From Candidatus Gastranaerophilales bacterium (GTDB lineage: Bacteria; Cyanobacteriota; Vampirovibrionia; Gastranaerophilales; Gastranaerophilaceae), in contig CALURK010000001.1 in NCBI GenBank assembly GCA_944323165.1, positions 1-64,000 of the forward strand: a DNA stretch of 64,000 nt, written 5' to 3'. The translations under genes were made by a program, and so were the position numbers. Shown one piece after another: positions 1 through 8,832 of this stretch; positions within the stretch are counted from its first letter, which is position 1, and the number at the start of each line of letters is the position of its first letter. The notes under the pieces are model-generated. The model ran no database searches, was not told the DNA's origin, and worked only from the letters and a program-made list of their open reading frames with translations.

Positions 1-353
1 GGCGGGGGTAAATGTATTTTAGTTTGGAGGTAAGACTACAAAATCTATTGTTATAACAGGCGGGGGAATTTCTGTGTTTCAACCAGAAATCTACATGCAT
101 AGTCCTTCAAGAGTCTATGTAATAAGATATTGTCATCCTGAATTTATTTCAGGATCTGTTTTTTCCCCCCACCCCCTGGCCCCCTCCCTCAAGGGGTGGG
201 GGTAAATGTATTTTAGTTTGAAGGTAAAACTACAAAATCTATTGTTATAACAGGCGGGGGTAAAGCTTTTGTCTTTACTTGAGTGTGAAGTGTGACAAAA
301 TTTCGTATTGAGGATTTTTACAACTAGTCATCCTGAATTTATTTCAGGATCTC
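1..353. repeat. Intergenic repeat cluster 1 (mixed palindromes, C-rich hairpin, GGGGTAAATG unit)
   Basis: No gene is supported here. Two copies of a palindrome with arms ATCCTGAA/TTCAGGAT lie at 132-157 and 327-352. A C-rich hairpin (CCCC TCCCTCAA GGGG) is near 181-196. A longer unit that begins GGGGTAAATGTATTTTAG and continues with AAAACTACAAAATC occurs at about 1-65 and again at about 195-260. The same parts recur near 13.9, 38.3, 52.3 and 59.4 kb, so this is a dispersed family rather than a local duplication. Confidence 0.85.
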
Positions 354-406
354 GTTGCGTCTTGAATGCTTTTGCTTGAAAGTCAGCCCGACAACGAACA
401 GTAATT

Positions 407-1045
407 TTAACAACATACTGGAATATTTTTATTCGCAAAATGTTTTCGCAAAAATGACGGGCGATGATATTTGCATAATCCGTATTTGTCGATTGCTTCA
501 ATGTGCTCTTTCGTCAAATATCCCGCATTTTTTGCCCAGTTATACATTGGAAACTCTTCGTGTAATCTGCTCATATACCTGTCACGGCTAACTTTTGCCA
601 ATATACTGGCCGCTGCAATTGATGCAGACTTTGAGTCTCCTTTTATTACGTATTGTTGATTGTATCCAAAATCCTTAATTAACTTGTTACCATCGACCAA
701 AACTAAAGTATCGGGTTTTGTAATAATTCCTGTGCAAGCAATATTCATTGCTTTTAAAGATGAATTTAAAATATTAATTTTTTCAATCTCATCGACTTCA
801 ACACAAACAATTTTGTTATTGGTGTTGTTTTTAATTGTGTCAAATATAGCTTCTCGCTTTTTAGGGGTAAGTTTTTTTGAATCATTAAGAATGCTTAAAT
901 CTTTGATAAGCCCATCAGTAACTTCTTCAAACTCGACTGCTGCAGCAAAAACTCCGCCGGCTGCAGGGCCTCTCCCTGCTTCATCTGTCCCTACAATACT
1001 GTGTTTAAAATTTTTGTCAAATTCAAAAAGTAATTCTGATGTCAT
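407..1045 (-). CDS. rnhB: Ribonuclease HII
   Basis: A 212-residue protein of normal RNase HII length. The signature T-D-E-A-G-R-G-P near residue 20 supplies the first catalytic Asp-Glu pair. Further conserved blocks are D-S-K-K-L about residue 55, V-D-G-N about 118, and G-D-S-K-S-A-S-I-A-A-A-S-I-L-A-K about 135-150. The enzyme nicks RNA-DNA hybrids 5' of embedded ribonucleotides and starts ribonucleotide excision repair in the cytoplasm. The gene stands alone: its 3' end runs towards the repeat cluster and an unrelated divergent gene lies upstream. I see no fusion or truncation. Confidence 0.95.
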   Translation of the reverse strand: MTSELLFEFDKNFKHSIVGTDEAGRGPAAGGVFAAAVEFEEVTDGLIKDLSILNDSKKLTPKKREAIFDTIKNNTNNKIVCVEVDEIEKINILNSSLKAMNIACTGIITKPDTLVLVDGNKLIKDFGYNQQYVIKGDSKSASIAAASILAKVSRDRYMSRLHEEFPMYNWAKNAGYLTKEHIEAIDKYGLCKYHRPSFLRKHFANKNIPVCC

Positions 1046-1118
1046 AAATGTATTTTATCATAAAGTCTATATGTACTTATGACAAAGTTTAATTTAATGT
1101 GCAGAGAAGAGCATGGTT

Positions 1119-1152
1119 AAGTGTTGAGTTAACACTTATTATATGCTATAAT
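1119..1152 (+). promoter_or_regulatory. Promoter with overlapping palindromic operator
   Basis: TTGAGT (1124-1129), a 17-bp spacer and a perfect TATAAT (1147-1152) form a good vegetative promoter for the gene at 1290. An exact inverted repeat AAGTGT-N7-ACACTT (1119-1137) covers the -35 box, a position typical of a repressor site. The same half-sites with the same spacing occur at 28141-28159. Confidence 0.6.
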
Positions 1153-1289
1153 ATAAATGGATATTTTGAAGGGTATGTGTACTCGGCATAATTTAATTAT
1201 CACAAACAAAAGCAGGCTGGAAGGCTACGCCCCTTATTAAGTATCAACCAAGTTAAGTATAATGATTTTTTAGAGGAAAGGTGGATTGT

Positions 1290-1892
1290 ATGCCAGACGA
1301 CGCTATTATCTATGAATGGTTTGCTAATTTTGTAACTGAAAAGCCACAGAAAAGAAAAAGTTTTGTAAGCAAAGTAATTAATAAAGAACCTTATGTTTTT
1401 TATAAAGATTATTATTTAGCATTGAGAACTAAGCTTATTAGTCTAATAAAAAAGAATCAATCATTAACTAATTTAAAAGATATTTTAAAAAAAATAAAGC
1501 CTAAAAAGTATATTCACTATGAAGAATTGATAGATCAAATACAAGGTTTTATGCAAGGTATAAATTATACTTGGGTTGAACCACCTAAAAAAACTATTGA
1601 GTATTCAGGACTTTTGTTAAAAGTAAATCCAGAAATAGGTTTAAAAATCAATGAAAGAGTACTTTTTATAAAAATGTATTTTAAACAATCTCCTATTGAT
1701 AATGCAAAAATAAAAGTAATGCAAAAGATAATGCAAGATGCATTAATAGATGAATTCCAAGATGCAGAAGTCGCTATTTGGGATATTAGGCGAGGTCTTT
1801 TATATCAGGCTAGAGTGAATGAAGATATAAAAATACCTTATAACTTAGAGCAAGAAGCTCTAATATGGAAGAAATATGCGGAAGAAGATTAG
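1290..1892 (+). CDS. Unrecognised 200-residue protein
   Basis: I do not recognise the family. The start is taken as the ATG at 1290, because GAGGAAAGG ends about 8 bases before it; an in-frame GTG at 1281 sits directly on that ribosome binding site. The protein is soluble and Lys/Ile-rich, with no signal peptide or membrane segment. The first half is basic and helical (runs such as KKNQSLTNLKDILKKIKPKK). The second half is more mixed, with W-D-I-R-R-G-L-L-Y-Q near residue 170. Its own promoter with a palindromic operator, strong AT bias and position next to a tRNA with duplicated fragments are compatible with acquired DNA. No function is assigned. Confidence 0.75.
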   Translation: MPDDAIIYEWFANFVTEKPQKRKSFVSKVINKEPYVFYKDYYLALRTKLISLIKKNQSLTNLKDILKKIKPKKYIHYEELIDQIQGFMQGINYTWVEPPKKTIEYSGLLLKVNPEIGLKINERVLFIKMYFKQSPIDNAKIKVMQKIMQDALIDEFQDAEVAIWDIRRGLLYQARVNEDIKIPYNLEQEALIWKKYAEED

Positions 1893-1928
1893 TTTGCTAT
1901 TTGGATGTACTAATCTAACAGCAATAAA

Positions 1929-2029
1929 TAAAAAACATCGCTTCGCTCGTTTGGGGTTCTCATCCACATTCCGGACATAAAAAAAGACATAACCCGAAGT
2001 TATGTCCTTTTTCTGGGCTCGGAGGGATT
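1929..2029. repeat. Duplicate of the tRNA 3' end plus its terminator
   Basis: This ~100-bp stretch is repeated at 2129-2231, about 200 bp away. It carries the same hairpin GACATAAC-CCGAA-GTTATGTC (1986-2006) and ends with GGGCTCGGAGGGATT, which differs by one base from the 3' end of the tRNA gene. It is therefore a decayed copy of the tRNA tail and terminator. The DNA between the copies (2030-2128) has no gene. Confidence 0.7.
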
Positions 2030-2179
2030 GTCTTGCTCACTCGCGTTAAACGGCAATTACGCATTTTGCTTCAACGCTTTTTGCGTTTCGCAAAAATGCT
2101 CCAGCCTCTGCTCGTTCGCGCTCGAACCTAAAAAACATCGCTTCGCTCGTTTGGGGTTCTCATCCGCTTTCCGGACATA

Positions 2180-2213
2180 AAAAAAAGACATAACCCGAAG
2201 TTATGTCCTTTTT
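2180..2213 (-). terminator. Rho-independent terminator of the tRNA gene
   Basis: A perfect 8-bp stem GACATAAC/GTTATGTC with loop CCGAA (2187-2207) is flanked by A and T tracts, so it can work in both directions. It begins a few bases beyond the tRNA 3' end on the minus strand. Confidence 0.75.
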
Positions 2214-2215
2214 TA

Positions 2216-2287
2216 TGGGCCCGGAGGGATTCGAACCCACGACCAAAGGATTATGAGTCCTCTGCGCTACCGCTGCGCCACAGGCCC
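2216..2287 (-). tRNA. tRNA with anticodon CAU (elongator Met, or Ile2)
   Basis: The reverse strand folds as a 72-nt tRNA. It has a perfect 7-bp acceptor stem GGGCCTG/CGGGCCC with discriminator A, a D arm GCGC/GCGC, an anticodon stem GAGGA/TCCTT with loop CTCATAA, and a T arm GTGGG-TTCGAAT-CCCTC with one T-T mismatch. CCA is not encoded. The acceptor stem and D loop are not initiator-like. CAU could be elongator methionine, or isoleucine (AUA) after lysidine modification; sequence alone does not separate them here. Confidence 0.93.
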
Positions 2288-2523
2288 GTGACGACTTTTA
2301 TGTATTTTGTTTTCAAATCTTGGGCTTGCGTTAGCGCTGACCTCGCTCCACTCGGTGCGCTACCTACCTCTCCTCGAACGTGACATTTAGTCACCTTCCT
2401 CTTTTAGCGGGGCATAACCAAGTTTAATTTGATAACCCATTTACCCCTCGGTAGAGTGCCACAAACCCGTGACTAAACCTATCTTATCAACTAAATACTA
2501 AAAAATCAAGGGGATAACGTGAA
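2288..2523. other. Gene-free spacer with small hairpins and a possible tRNA 5'-end remnant
   Basis: No ORF is supported. It contains a small hairpin GTGAC-ATTTA-GTCAC, an ATTTACCCC motif near 2448, and an 18-base segment (2456-2473) that matches the tRNA 5' end region (2275-2292) at 15 of 18 positions. The last match is weak on its own. Confidence 0.4.
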
Positions 2524-2549
2524 GAAAAAAAAGCTGCCGTTTGGCAGCT
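2524..2549 (-). terminator. Terminator of the pilus operon
   Basis: On the minus strand AGCTGCC-AAAC-GGCAGCT is followed by eight T residues. It lies about 40 bases after the usher stop codon, so the five-gene pilus unit ends here. Confidence 0.9.
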
Positions 2550-2587
2550 ATAACACATATGTGTATTAATGTTAAATAGAATCTTTC

Positions 2588-5500
2588 TTACAGAGCAATT
2601 GTCTTATATTCCAGACTTTGATCTGTTATATCTATTGGTGTTTTATAATCGTATGGAATGAAAATACTTATTTCACTTTTTTCTGGTAAACACTCCAAAC
2701 CATAAGCGTTAATGAACTTTTCATCAAGCTTTAATGTGTATTTCCCAGGTGCCAAGCCTGATATATAAAATTCTCCTGTCGAATCAACCGTTGAATAATT
2801 AACTTCGTTTCCTTCTTCATCAAGAAGAACGACTACGAAATCCGTTATTTTTAAATCTCGTGCAAAATCGTCAAAGATTTTTAATGTTCCTGAAACAGAA
2901 CCCACTGTACTTACTAGTGGAATTTCTAATAGAGTTGTTTGTCCGCCATCTATTTTAATTTTCTTATTAATTATGTCATTTGTTTGCGGTGCTACTGTTA
3001 TTGGAAGTTGGTTCATATCAAGAGATACTGTATAAATACCTTGAGTTAAGCTTGAAGAATAAGCTTTTCCGCGTCTGTTGGTGTAATTTGTTTCCCCTGT
3101 CCAGCTTGTTATTAATGGTACATTTTGTACAGGAATATCCACTTTTTTGTCAAATTTACCATTTTTATTTACATCAACAAATGCAACCGCTTCAAATATA
3201 CCCTTGTCTAAATCCTCAGTTCCTACTGATTTAAGTCCGTTATTAAATACTTGGAATGCGTCATTAAATATGAAATTTATAGAATGTCTGTTGGTTTGAG
3301 GTGTGAACATATTATCAATAAAGTAACCGCCATTTTCTGAATACTGGTAAGCGACAGCAATAGTTTGACCTGATTTTGCGCGGTAACCAAGATTTACATT
3401 AAAATCATTTCCGCCTTGACCGTAATAACGGAAGCCAAAACCTAAACCTAACGTTAATCTTTTCCAAGTTGGGAATGTGTAGCCAAAGCGGAACATATTG
3501 TATCCGTTTTTGTAAGAAGAAGTGTCATATCGTACTATATTATGTCCGAGAGAAAATTTGCCGTGATTCCCCGGAATTGGTACATCTAATTGTGCATAAT
3601 TATCTGCATATTTAGAACGATAATTTCTCTCTGTCGAAGTCGGAACGTCATATTCTGTATCGTATAAACTTTCTCTGCGTCCTACCTGTATTTTTGCCCA
3701 ATGTTTTATATCACGCGAAGCATTCGCATCATAAAAATAATTCTTGTTACGTCCAAGCTCGTTTTCTCCGCGTCTGTAGTAGCTATTGAATCTTAAATTT
3801 GCAACTTTAGGAATTTTTGTTGAGGCATTGACTGATGCTTCATCAAATTTTATCGTTCCTCCGCGATAACGATGGTTCATATTCGAATAATATCTGCTAT
3901 AACTTCCGCTTGCATTTGTAGAATTAAAACTTACCCCGCCTGAAACTTTTCCGCCGGTTCTATCGTTTTTGGAAGTTGAATCACTGCTTGCTATATAAAA
4001 GTCTGGTGACGTTTGGAATAATTCCAGTTTACCGAATGCTCGTTTTGGTTTGAAAATACCTTTTTCGTATTTAGTTAAATCTTTTTCGTAATCTCCGCTT
4101 AATTTGCCGATATAACCTGCGTGAGTATGTTCCTCTCTTATATCATGCGCAACACTGGCACCGGCTGTTGCTCTTAATTTGATATTTTTGTTCTTGGGGT
4201 TTACCCACTCCAAGCTATTTAGAGATGTTGCACCCTCAAGATAATTTACGCTCTTTTGTGTTCCGCTTACCAACAAGGTATCATTTGTCGGAACTCTATA
4301 TACTATGCTTGTTCCGTTCTTTTCATACAATTTATCTCCGGTCATACGCGATTCAAAGGTTAAATTATCTTTTATACCATATTGATAATCAATTCCTGCT
4401 GTTACTTTTTTGTTATTTCCACGATAAATGTTATTACCTTCTCTAAAGAATCTGTTTTGATAACCCCAAACACCTGCATAAGCAGAACCTCTTTGTTCTT
4501 TTTCCAGTGGTCTATCGCCATATAAAGAATATTTTTCTTCTTTTATAACTTCTATACTACCGTCTTCATTAACTTCTTCTATCTTCAAGGTTTTTACAGG
4601 ACTCGGAAGTTGAATGTCTTTAAGCGTGTAATATCCTGCATAAGTGCTTAAAACTACAGGTTCTCCGTCATTCACAGTTACTCTTACCAAACTTGTCGGT
4701 TTTACATAACCGTTTATCTGGTCAGGTCTTTCTTTTTCATAATCATAGTTCCAAATCTGAGCACCAAAAATATTTGTACCAATTGAAGCGTCAACATCAC
4801 TTCTGCCCTTTACTTTACCTACTTCATACCATAATTCTTCTTTTCCGGTTTCTTTGTTTTTAATACTGTTTTTATAAGCACCAGTAATTCCGCCAAACAT
4901 AAATGCATCTGAGCGATAGTGATATTCTGTTGCTTCTATTCGGTATTTACCGTCAAAAATATTACCGTTAAAACTTACTTGTGTACTGCCTGAAAAAGTA
5001 TCATTAAGAGTCCTGTAGTTTGTGCCTCTTACGGTTAAGCTGTCATTAATAAGGTTTGAACGCAAGCCTATTGTATTAAGTGTTATTTTCCCAGGCTTTT
5101 TAGGTGCTATGATATCCTGATATGCTTTTGGACTTTTATCGTCGAGTATACTGTCATTATTGTGTAGAATTGGTATATCTCTATCTATTTGCGCAGATAA
5201 TGTCAAATCCTCATAATTTCCGCTTATTTTTGCACCGAAAATCTTTGATGCTGCATCGGATGTTATATAAGCTTCATTAAATACGCCATCCATTATTCCC
5301 TGTTTAATAAATTCAGGTTTTTGGTTTGTGATTGGATAATCTTGGATGAATACTCCGTTTTGATTAATTACACCCTCTTTGCCGTCAAAAGTTTTAAATC
5401 CGATTTGTTTATCTACCCTGTTTGCATTGTATGGAATGTTAAATATATCTGCAAGCTGTTTAAATGGCACAAGAATTTCAGCCTTCTCGGTAATTGCGAT

Positions 5501-5629
5501 TTCTACATCTTGGTAAGCTTTGTTATTAATATTTATGTATGTTACCGTAGAATCAACCGCAAATACCGGTAACGCCAAAAGCATGCCGGTTATCACAGCT
5601 ATTAAGTTTTTCTTTATTCTATTTAACAT
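2588..5629 (-). CDS. Divergent outer-membrane usher for a chaperone-usher pilus
   Basis: A 1013-residue exported protein with signal peptide about 1-24 (ends PVFA). Residues ~25-140 resemble the copper-amine-oxidase N-terminal-type domain (E-I-L-V-P-F-K-Q-L-A-D-I-F), which is unusual for ushers. A long stretch of alternating beta-strands (~180-790) fits a transmembrane barrel. Within it, residues ~310-385 match the usher plug pattern: R-V-T-V-N-D-G-E, then L-K-D-I-Q-L-P, an E-x-x-E-D-G-S-I segment, and Y-S-L-Y-G. The last ~200 residues hold SdrD-B/CarboxypepD-like beta modules, including a Ca-binding-like D-V-N-K-N-G-K-F-D and G-L-A-P-G-K-Y-T-L. Classical ushers are ~800-870 residues. The chaperone and pilin genes upstream support the role; the usher call itself is pattern-based inference. 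Confidence 0.65.
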   Translation of the reverse strand: MLNRIKKNLIAVITGMLLALPVFAVDSTVTYININNKAYQDVEIAITEKAEILVPFKQLADIFNIPYNANRVDKQIGFKTFDGKEGVINQNGVFIQDYPITNQKPEFIKQGIMDGVFNEAYITSDAASKIFGAKISGNYEDLTLSAQIDRDIPILHNNDSILDDKSPKAYQDIIAPKKPGKITLNTIGLRSNLINDSLTVRGTNYRTLNDTFSGSTQVSFNGNIFDGKYRIEATEYHYRSDAFMFGGITGAYKNSIKNKETGKEELWYEVGKVKGRSDVDASIGTNIFGAQIWNYDYEKERPDQINGYVKPTSLVRVTVNDGEPVVLSTYAGYYTLKDIQLPSPVKTLKIEEVNEDGSIEVIKEEKYSLYGDRPLEKEQRGSAYAGVWGYQNRFFREGNNIYRGNNKKVTAGIDYQYGIKDNLTFESRMTGDKLYEKNGTSIVYRVPTNDTLLVSGTQKSVNYLEGATSLNSLEWVNPKNKNIKLRATAGASVAHDIREEHTHAGYIGKLSGDYEKDLTKYEKGIFKPKRAFGKLELFQTSPDFYIASSDSTSKNDRTGGKVSGGVSFNSTNASGSYSRYYSNMNHRYRGGTIKFDEASVNASTKIPKVANLRFNSYYRRGENELGRNKNYFYDANASRDIKHWAKIQVGRRESLYDTEYDVPTSTERNYRSKYADNYAQLDVPIPGNHGKFSLGHNIVRYDTSSYKNGYNMFRFGYTFPTWKRLTLGLGFGFRYYGQGGNDFNVNLGYRAKSGQTIAVAYQYSENGGYFIDNMFTPQTNRHSINFIFNDAFQVFNNGLKSVGTEDLDKGIFEAVAFVDVNKNGKFDKKVDIPVQNVPLITSWTGETNYTNRRGKAYSSSLTQGIYTVSLDMNQLPITVAPQTNDIINKKIKIDGGQTTLLEIPLVSTVGSVSGTLKIFDDFARDLKITDFVVVLLDEEGNEVNYSTVDSTGEFYISGLAPGKYTLKLDEKFINAYGLECLPEKSEISIFIPYDYKTPIDITDQSLEYKTIAL

Positions 5630-5791
5630 TCACATTCCCTCTCTTATTGGGAGGGTCAGAGAGGATTTTTATTCCACTCTTCTCTTTTCTTCCACTATTT
5701 TGGCATTATCCCTATGCCTGTGTTTTTATATATGTGTTTCTATTTAACAAATCGTTTTACTCTCGGTTTTATTCCGTTAAGAGAGTATTTT

Positions 5792-6412
5792 CTATTTACT
5801 TACTGCAGAAAAAGTTACAACAGCCTTGTATTCTCCGGCTTCGTCTTGTCCGATGTTATAGGTTCCGGAAATTGGATTTTGACCAACTGTATGAGTCAAA
5901 GTTCCTTCTGTTCCACCATTAACTTTTACTACATAACAATCCCCGTGTATTCCGTAATTATTTTGAAATTCTACTGTCATCGGGTTTGTAATTGCTGCTG
6001 TTACTGGATAAGCAATTACATTTTTATTATTGTTACCGCCTGATTTTGCATCCTCTATTGCGGCGGATGTTGGCATCGAAAATGTGTGCCCGAATAAAAT
6101 ACTTCCGTTGTTACCATATCCTGATACTTCACCCCCTTCAGTCATAATTTTTGATGTCACTATAAAATCATAATCTTCATCACTACCATTGGTTTGCAGA
6201 TTGAATATTGAACTTAATCCCTCTTGTAATACACCTGTTTCCGGATTTACTGAACCGGATTCTTTCGATGAAGTTGATTTCTCTATAGCTACTGCAGGCT
6301 GAACGTCCGTTAATACGGACTGTTCAGCTTCTGAGTAACCATAAGCCCTTATCGGCATTAATAATGTCGATAGCATTAATATTATTAAATTTAATGAATT
6401 TTGTTTTTTCAT
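5792..6412 (-). CDS. Secreted pilin-like subunit 2
   Basis: A 206-residue exported protein with signal peptide ending near residue 25 (M-P-I-R-A-Y-G). The mature part is Ser/Thr/Gly-rich and predicted beta. It ends with A-G-E-Y-K-A-V-V-T-F-S-A-V-S-K, matching the G-x-Y-x-A-x-V-x-F last-strand pattern of donor-strand-exchanged fimbrial subunits. It lies 25 bp after the other pilin-like gene and is followed by the usher gene in the same direction. The role as a pilus rod or minor subunit is inferred from this context and the C-terminal strand. Confidence 0.6.
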   Translation of the reverse strand: MKKQNSLNLIILMLSTLLMPIRAYGYSEAEQSVLTDVQPAVAIEKSTSSKESGSVNPETGVLQEGLSSIFNLQTNGSDEDYDFIVTSKIMTEGGEVSGYGNNGSILFGHTFSMPTSAAIEDAKSGGNNNKNVIAYPVTAAITNPMTVEFQNNYGIHGDCYVVKVNGGTEGTLTHTVGQNPISGTYNIGQDEAGEYKAVVTFSAVSK

Positions 6413-6436
6413 TTAATTCCTTATTGTTTTACTTGA

Positions 6437-7090
6437 CTAAGGACCTGTTGTTGTTAATGTCATCGTTGCCTGATATGTACCGTCGGTATCGTGAGTAGAG
6501 AAGGTATTAGCTTCTGCTGTTGTGCCGATTGTATATTGCATTTTATATTTACCATTCTTTATAGTATATGTAGCTTTATTACCTGCAAATTCTTTTTGAG
6601 GTTCAGCAGCACCACTTTCGGTATCAGGTGTAATTGTAGGAGATATAGCAAATGCTATTGCATCAGGATTTTCTTTATATGCAGTTCCTGAACCTGATGT
6701 TATATTTGTTACTGATGTATCAGCTGGTTGTCTGGTACTATTAGTAAAAACTATCTTCATATTATCTGCATCATCTCCATATAAAGCAGTCGTACTTCCA
6801 CCACTCGTGGGAGCGGTTGCTGATAAATATATTTCCCTGTCAGGCTGATTATTAATTACATTAAAAATAGCATTTAAACTAGGTGACAATGTAATTGTAC
6901 TGTAGTTGTCGTCAAATGTAGCACTTGTTGTTTCTGTAGATGAACCGTCCTTTGTAATATTTATGAATTCAGGTACAGTAATTTGTAAAGTGGATGTGGC
7001 TTCATCTGATGGAGCTGCATACGCTGCTGTACTCATTAGCACTAGTGCTAATGCCGCAGGAAGCAATTTTGTTAGTTTCTTTTTTTTCAT
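6437..7090 (-). CDS. Secreted pilin-like subunit 1
   Basis: A 217-residue exported protein. The signal peptide is clear (KKKK start, hydrophobic core, cleavage near A-A-Y-A|A). The mature chain is Thr/Ser-rich, rich in alternating strands, and ends D-G-T-Y-Q-A-T-M-T-L-T-T-T-G-P, the same last-strand pattern as its neighbour. It has no cysteines, unlike many classical type 1 pilins. It lies directly downstream of the chaperone gene (28-bp gap), the usual place of a major pilin. An alternative would be a non-polymerising surface protein exported by the same chaperone. Confidence 0.6.
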   Translation of the reverse strand: MKKKKLTKLLPAALALVLMSTAAYAAPSDEATSTLQITVPEFINITKDGSSTETTSATFDDNYSTITLSPSLNAIFNVINNQPDREIYLSATAPTSGGSTTALYGDDADNMKIVFTNSTRQPADTSVTNITSGSGTAYKENPDAIAFAISPTITPDTESGAAEPQKEFAGNKATYTIKNGKYKMQYTIGTTAEANTFSTHDTDGTYQATMTLTTTGP

Positions 7091-7117
7091 AGGGTAAACC
7101 TTCCTTTCTTTTTTCTT

Positions 7118-7939
7118 TTACACATTATTTGTTATATTTAGATTAGTTTCTTTTTTAATATTCTTGCGTTTGTCATTTTCATCAAAATATGAAATTACAA
7201 CACGAAGAGTATATTCTCCGCTCTCTTTTATGTTGTCGGTTTTGATTTTTTGCTTGTCAATATAAAAATTGTTTTCCCCGACTGTTTTACCACTTATTGC
7301 ATACTCATCAATAAGTTTTTTGCCTTGCATTATTTGCACATTTCCTGTGTAACGTACTTTGCTGTTACCGGTTGAAACAATTTTCATATCGGTATATAAG
7401 CCGTCTTTACCTTTTACTATATTCAAATATTCAATATCCGCTGATTTTGTAACTTTGCCTTTATCGACATAAATCGGAACGCCAACCCTTGTTTTTACAA
7501 TAAGTTGAGCACCTATTCCTGCTCTTGGTGTTGGGATAGTCATTTCTTTTGGGTTAACATCTTCTATATAAAGCATTGTTCTGTTTTCTCCGTCAGGAAG
7601 TTGGTTTAAGCCTGAAATATTTACTCTGAGTTTTTGGGATTTCCCTTGTGCTATAGTAAATTCTGATGGTACAAAACGGATTTTTTTAGATAAATCATGA
7701 GGATCATTGGAATTATCTACCATAACAACTTCACCCTTTTCGTTTATCGTAAAAAATCCAGGGTATGCTTTAAATCTCATTAACTGCTTATTATCACCTT
7801 TAATTTCTATTGCGGTTGTTACGTAATTATTCTTTAATTTATTTGCGTTAATTTCAATCCTTGTAGGCGCAACACCAAGCGAAGCAAACGCCGGTATTGT
7901 TATTAACATTGATAATAATATTCCCAAAATCTTTTTCAC
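7118..7939 (-). CDS. PapD-like periplasmic pilus chaperone
   Basis: A 273-residue exported protein with signal peptide 1-19 (P-A-F-A|S). The mature N-terminus L-G-V-A-P-T-R-I-E-I is the usual first strand of fimbrial chaperones. The block L-P-D-G-E-N-R-T-M-L-Y-I-E-D-V (~130-145) resembles the D-G-E-x-R-x-H-L motif of archaic-type chaperones. A second Ig-like domain follows from ~170. Such chaperones bind pilin subunits by donating a strand and deliver them to the usher. The gap to the upstream gene is 6 bp, so the genes are co-transcribed and probably translationally coupled. Confidence 0.7.
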   Translation of the reverse strand: MKKILGILLSMLITIPAFASLGVAPTRIEINANKLKNNYVTTAIEIKGDNKQLMRFKAYPGFFTINEKGEVVMVDNSNDPHDLSKKIRFVPSEFTIAQGKSQKLRVNISGLNQLPDGENRTMLYIEDVNPKEMTIPTPRAGIGAQLIVKTRVGVPIYVDKGKVTKSADIEYLNIVKGKDGLYTDMKIVSTGNSKVRYTGNVQIMQGKKLIDEYAISGKTVGENNFYIDKQKIKTDNIKESGEYTLRVVISYFDENDKRKNIKKETNLNITNNV

Positions 7940-7945
7940 TTCTTA

Positions 7946-8800
7946 CTAATTCCCCTCTCTCAAAATATACTTAACTCTGTTTTCATAATTCCCAGCCGGA
8001 ATAAATTTTCCGTCTTTGCTCTCAAGCGAATATTCAACTGATACAAATTCGTTATTTGCCGGAGCTTTGCCTTTAGCAATAACTATTTCGTTCCCAGGTT
8101 GTATCAGAACACGTTCTATCAGCCTTTCTCCAACATTTGATGAAGCTGATACGGTTCTTATGTAATAATTCCCGACACTATCTCCAAAGTTATCGGCATT
8201 TAATGCCAATTCCCAATCGCTGTTGGAATTTATATAAATCATAGGAGATGTTTCATTGATTGCTTTTTGGGTTTTATTAAACGCATTATCTGCGCTAATA
8301 ACTATTTTAGGTACTTCGTTGTACAAATTGATTTCTTGTGATGAGTTTACCACAAATTGCAAATTGAATGTCGAACTTGTTATTTGCTGAGTTTCTAAAC
8401 TTGTAGCTTGTACTTCAAAGTTAATACTGTAAGTTCCTGCCGGAACGACTCCGAAATCTCGGATTTTTGCTGTCATAATTACAGGCATGCTGCCCATTGT
8501 ACTGCTGTCATATATGTTAGAAAACTCGTTATATTTTAAATACACATCCTCGCGTGTATTATTTATGTACAGATTTTCTAACGGAATTGAGACTTTTCCG
8601 TCAGTACTCCTTAATGCATCTTCAAGAGGCCTTATTGCAACATTATAAGTTCCGCCGTCATCACTGTTAACAATTAAACTGCGCTCAACACTTTGAGGAT
8701 ACACCGAAGTATCCCCTTGATAATCTATTATTACCATGGATGCACTTGTCGGTATACAAAAAAATACCAGGATAAGCATTGTTAGCAATGTTCTTTTCAT
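7946..8800 (-). CDS. Secreted two-domain protein, probable pilus tip or accessory subunit
   Basis: The ATG at 8800 is chosen because AGGA lies 8 bases upstream and the protein then starts with a normal signal peptide (M-K-R-T ... P-T-S-A-S). The longer reading needs a TTG at 8860 with no ribosome site. The mature protein has two similar beta-rich halves, each ending with the same pattern: V-P-A-G-T-Y-S-I-N-F near residue 135 and I-P-A-G-N-Y-E-N-R-V at the C-terminus. A two-domain subunit at the head of a chaperone-usher operon is typical of tip adhesins in alternative-type systems. No binding specificity can be read from the sequence. Confidence 0.55.
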   Translation of the reverse strand: MKRTLLTMLILVFFCIPTSASMVIIDYQGDTSVYPQSVERSLIVNSDDGGTYNVAIRPLEDALRSTDGKVSIPLENLYINNTREDVYLKYNEFSNIYDSSTMGSMPVIMTAKIRDFGVVPAGTYSINFEVQATSLETQQITSSTFNLQFVVNSSQEINLYNEVPKIVISADNAFNKTQKAINETSPMIYINSNSDWELALNADNFGDSVGNYYIRTVSASSNVGERLIERVLIQPGNEIVIAKGKAPANNEFVSVEYSLESKDGKFIPAGNYENRVKYILREGN

Positions 8801-8832
8801 GAAAAATTTCCTAATCGGGACACTATACAACG

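Noticed and set aside
660-1082. 140-residue plus-strand frame opposite rnhB
   Set aside because: It is antisense to a clear RNase HII gene and has no family features or ribosome site.
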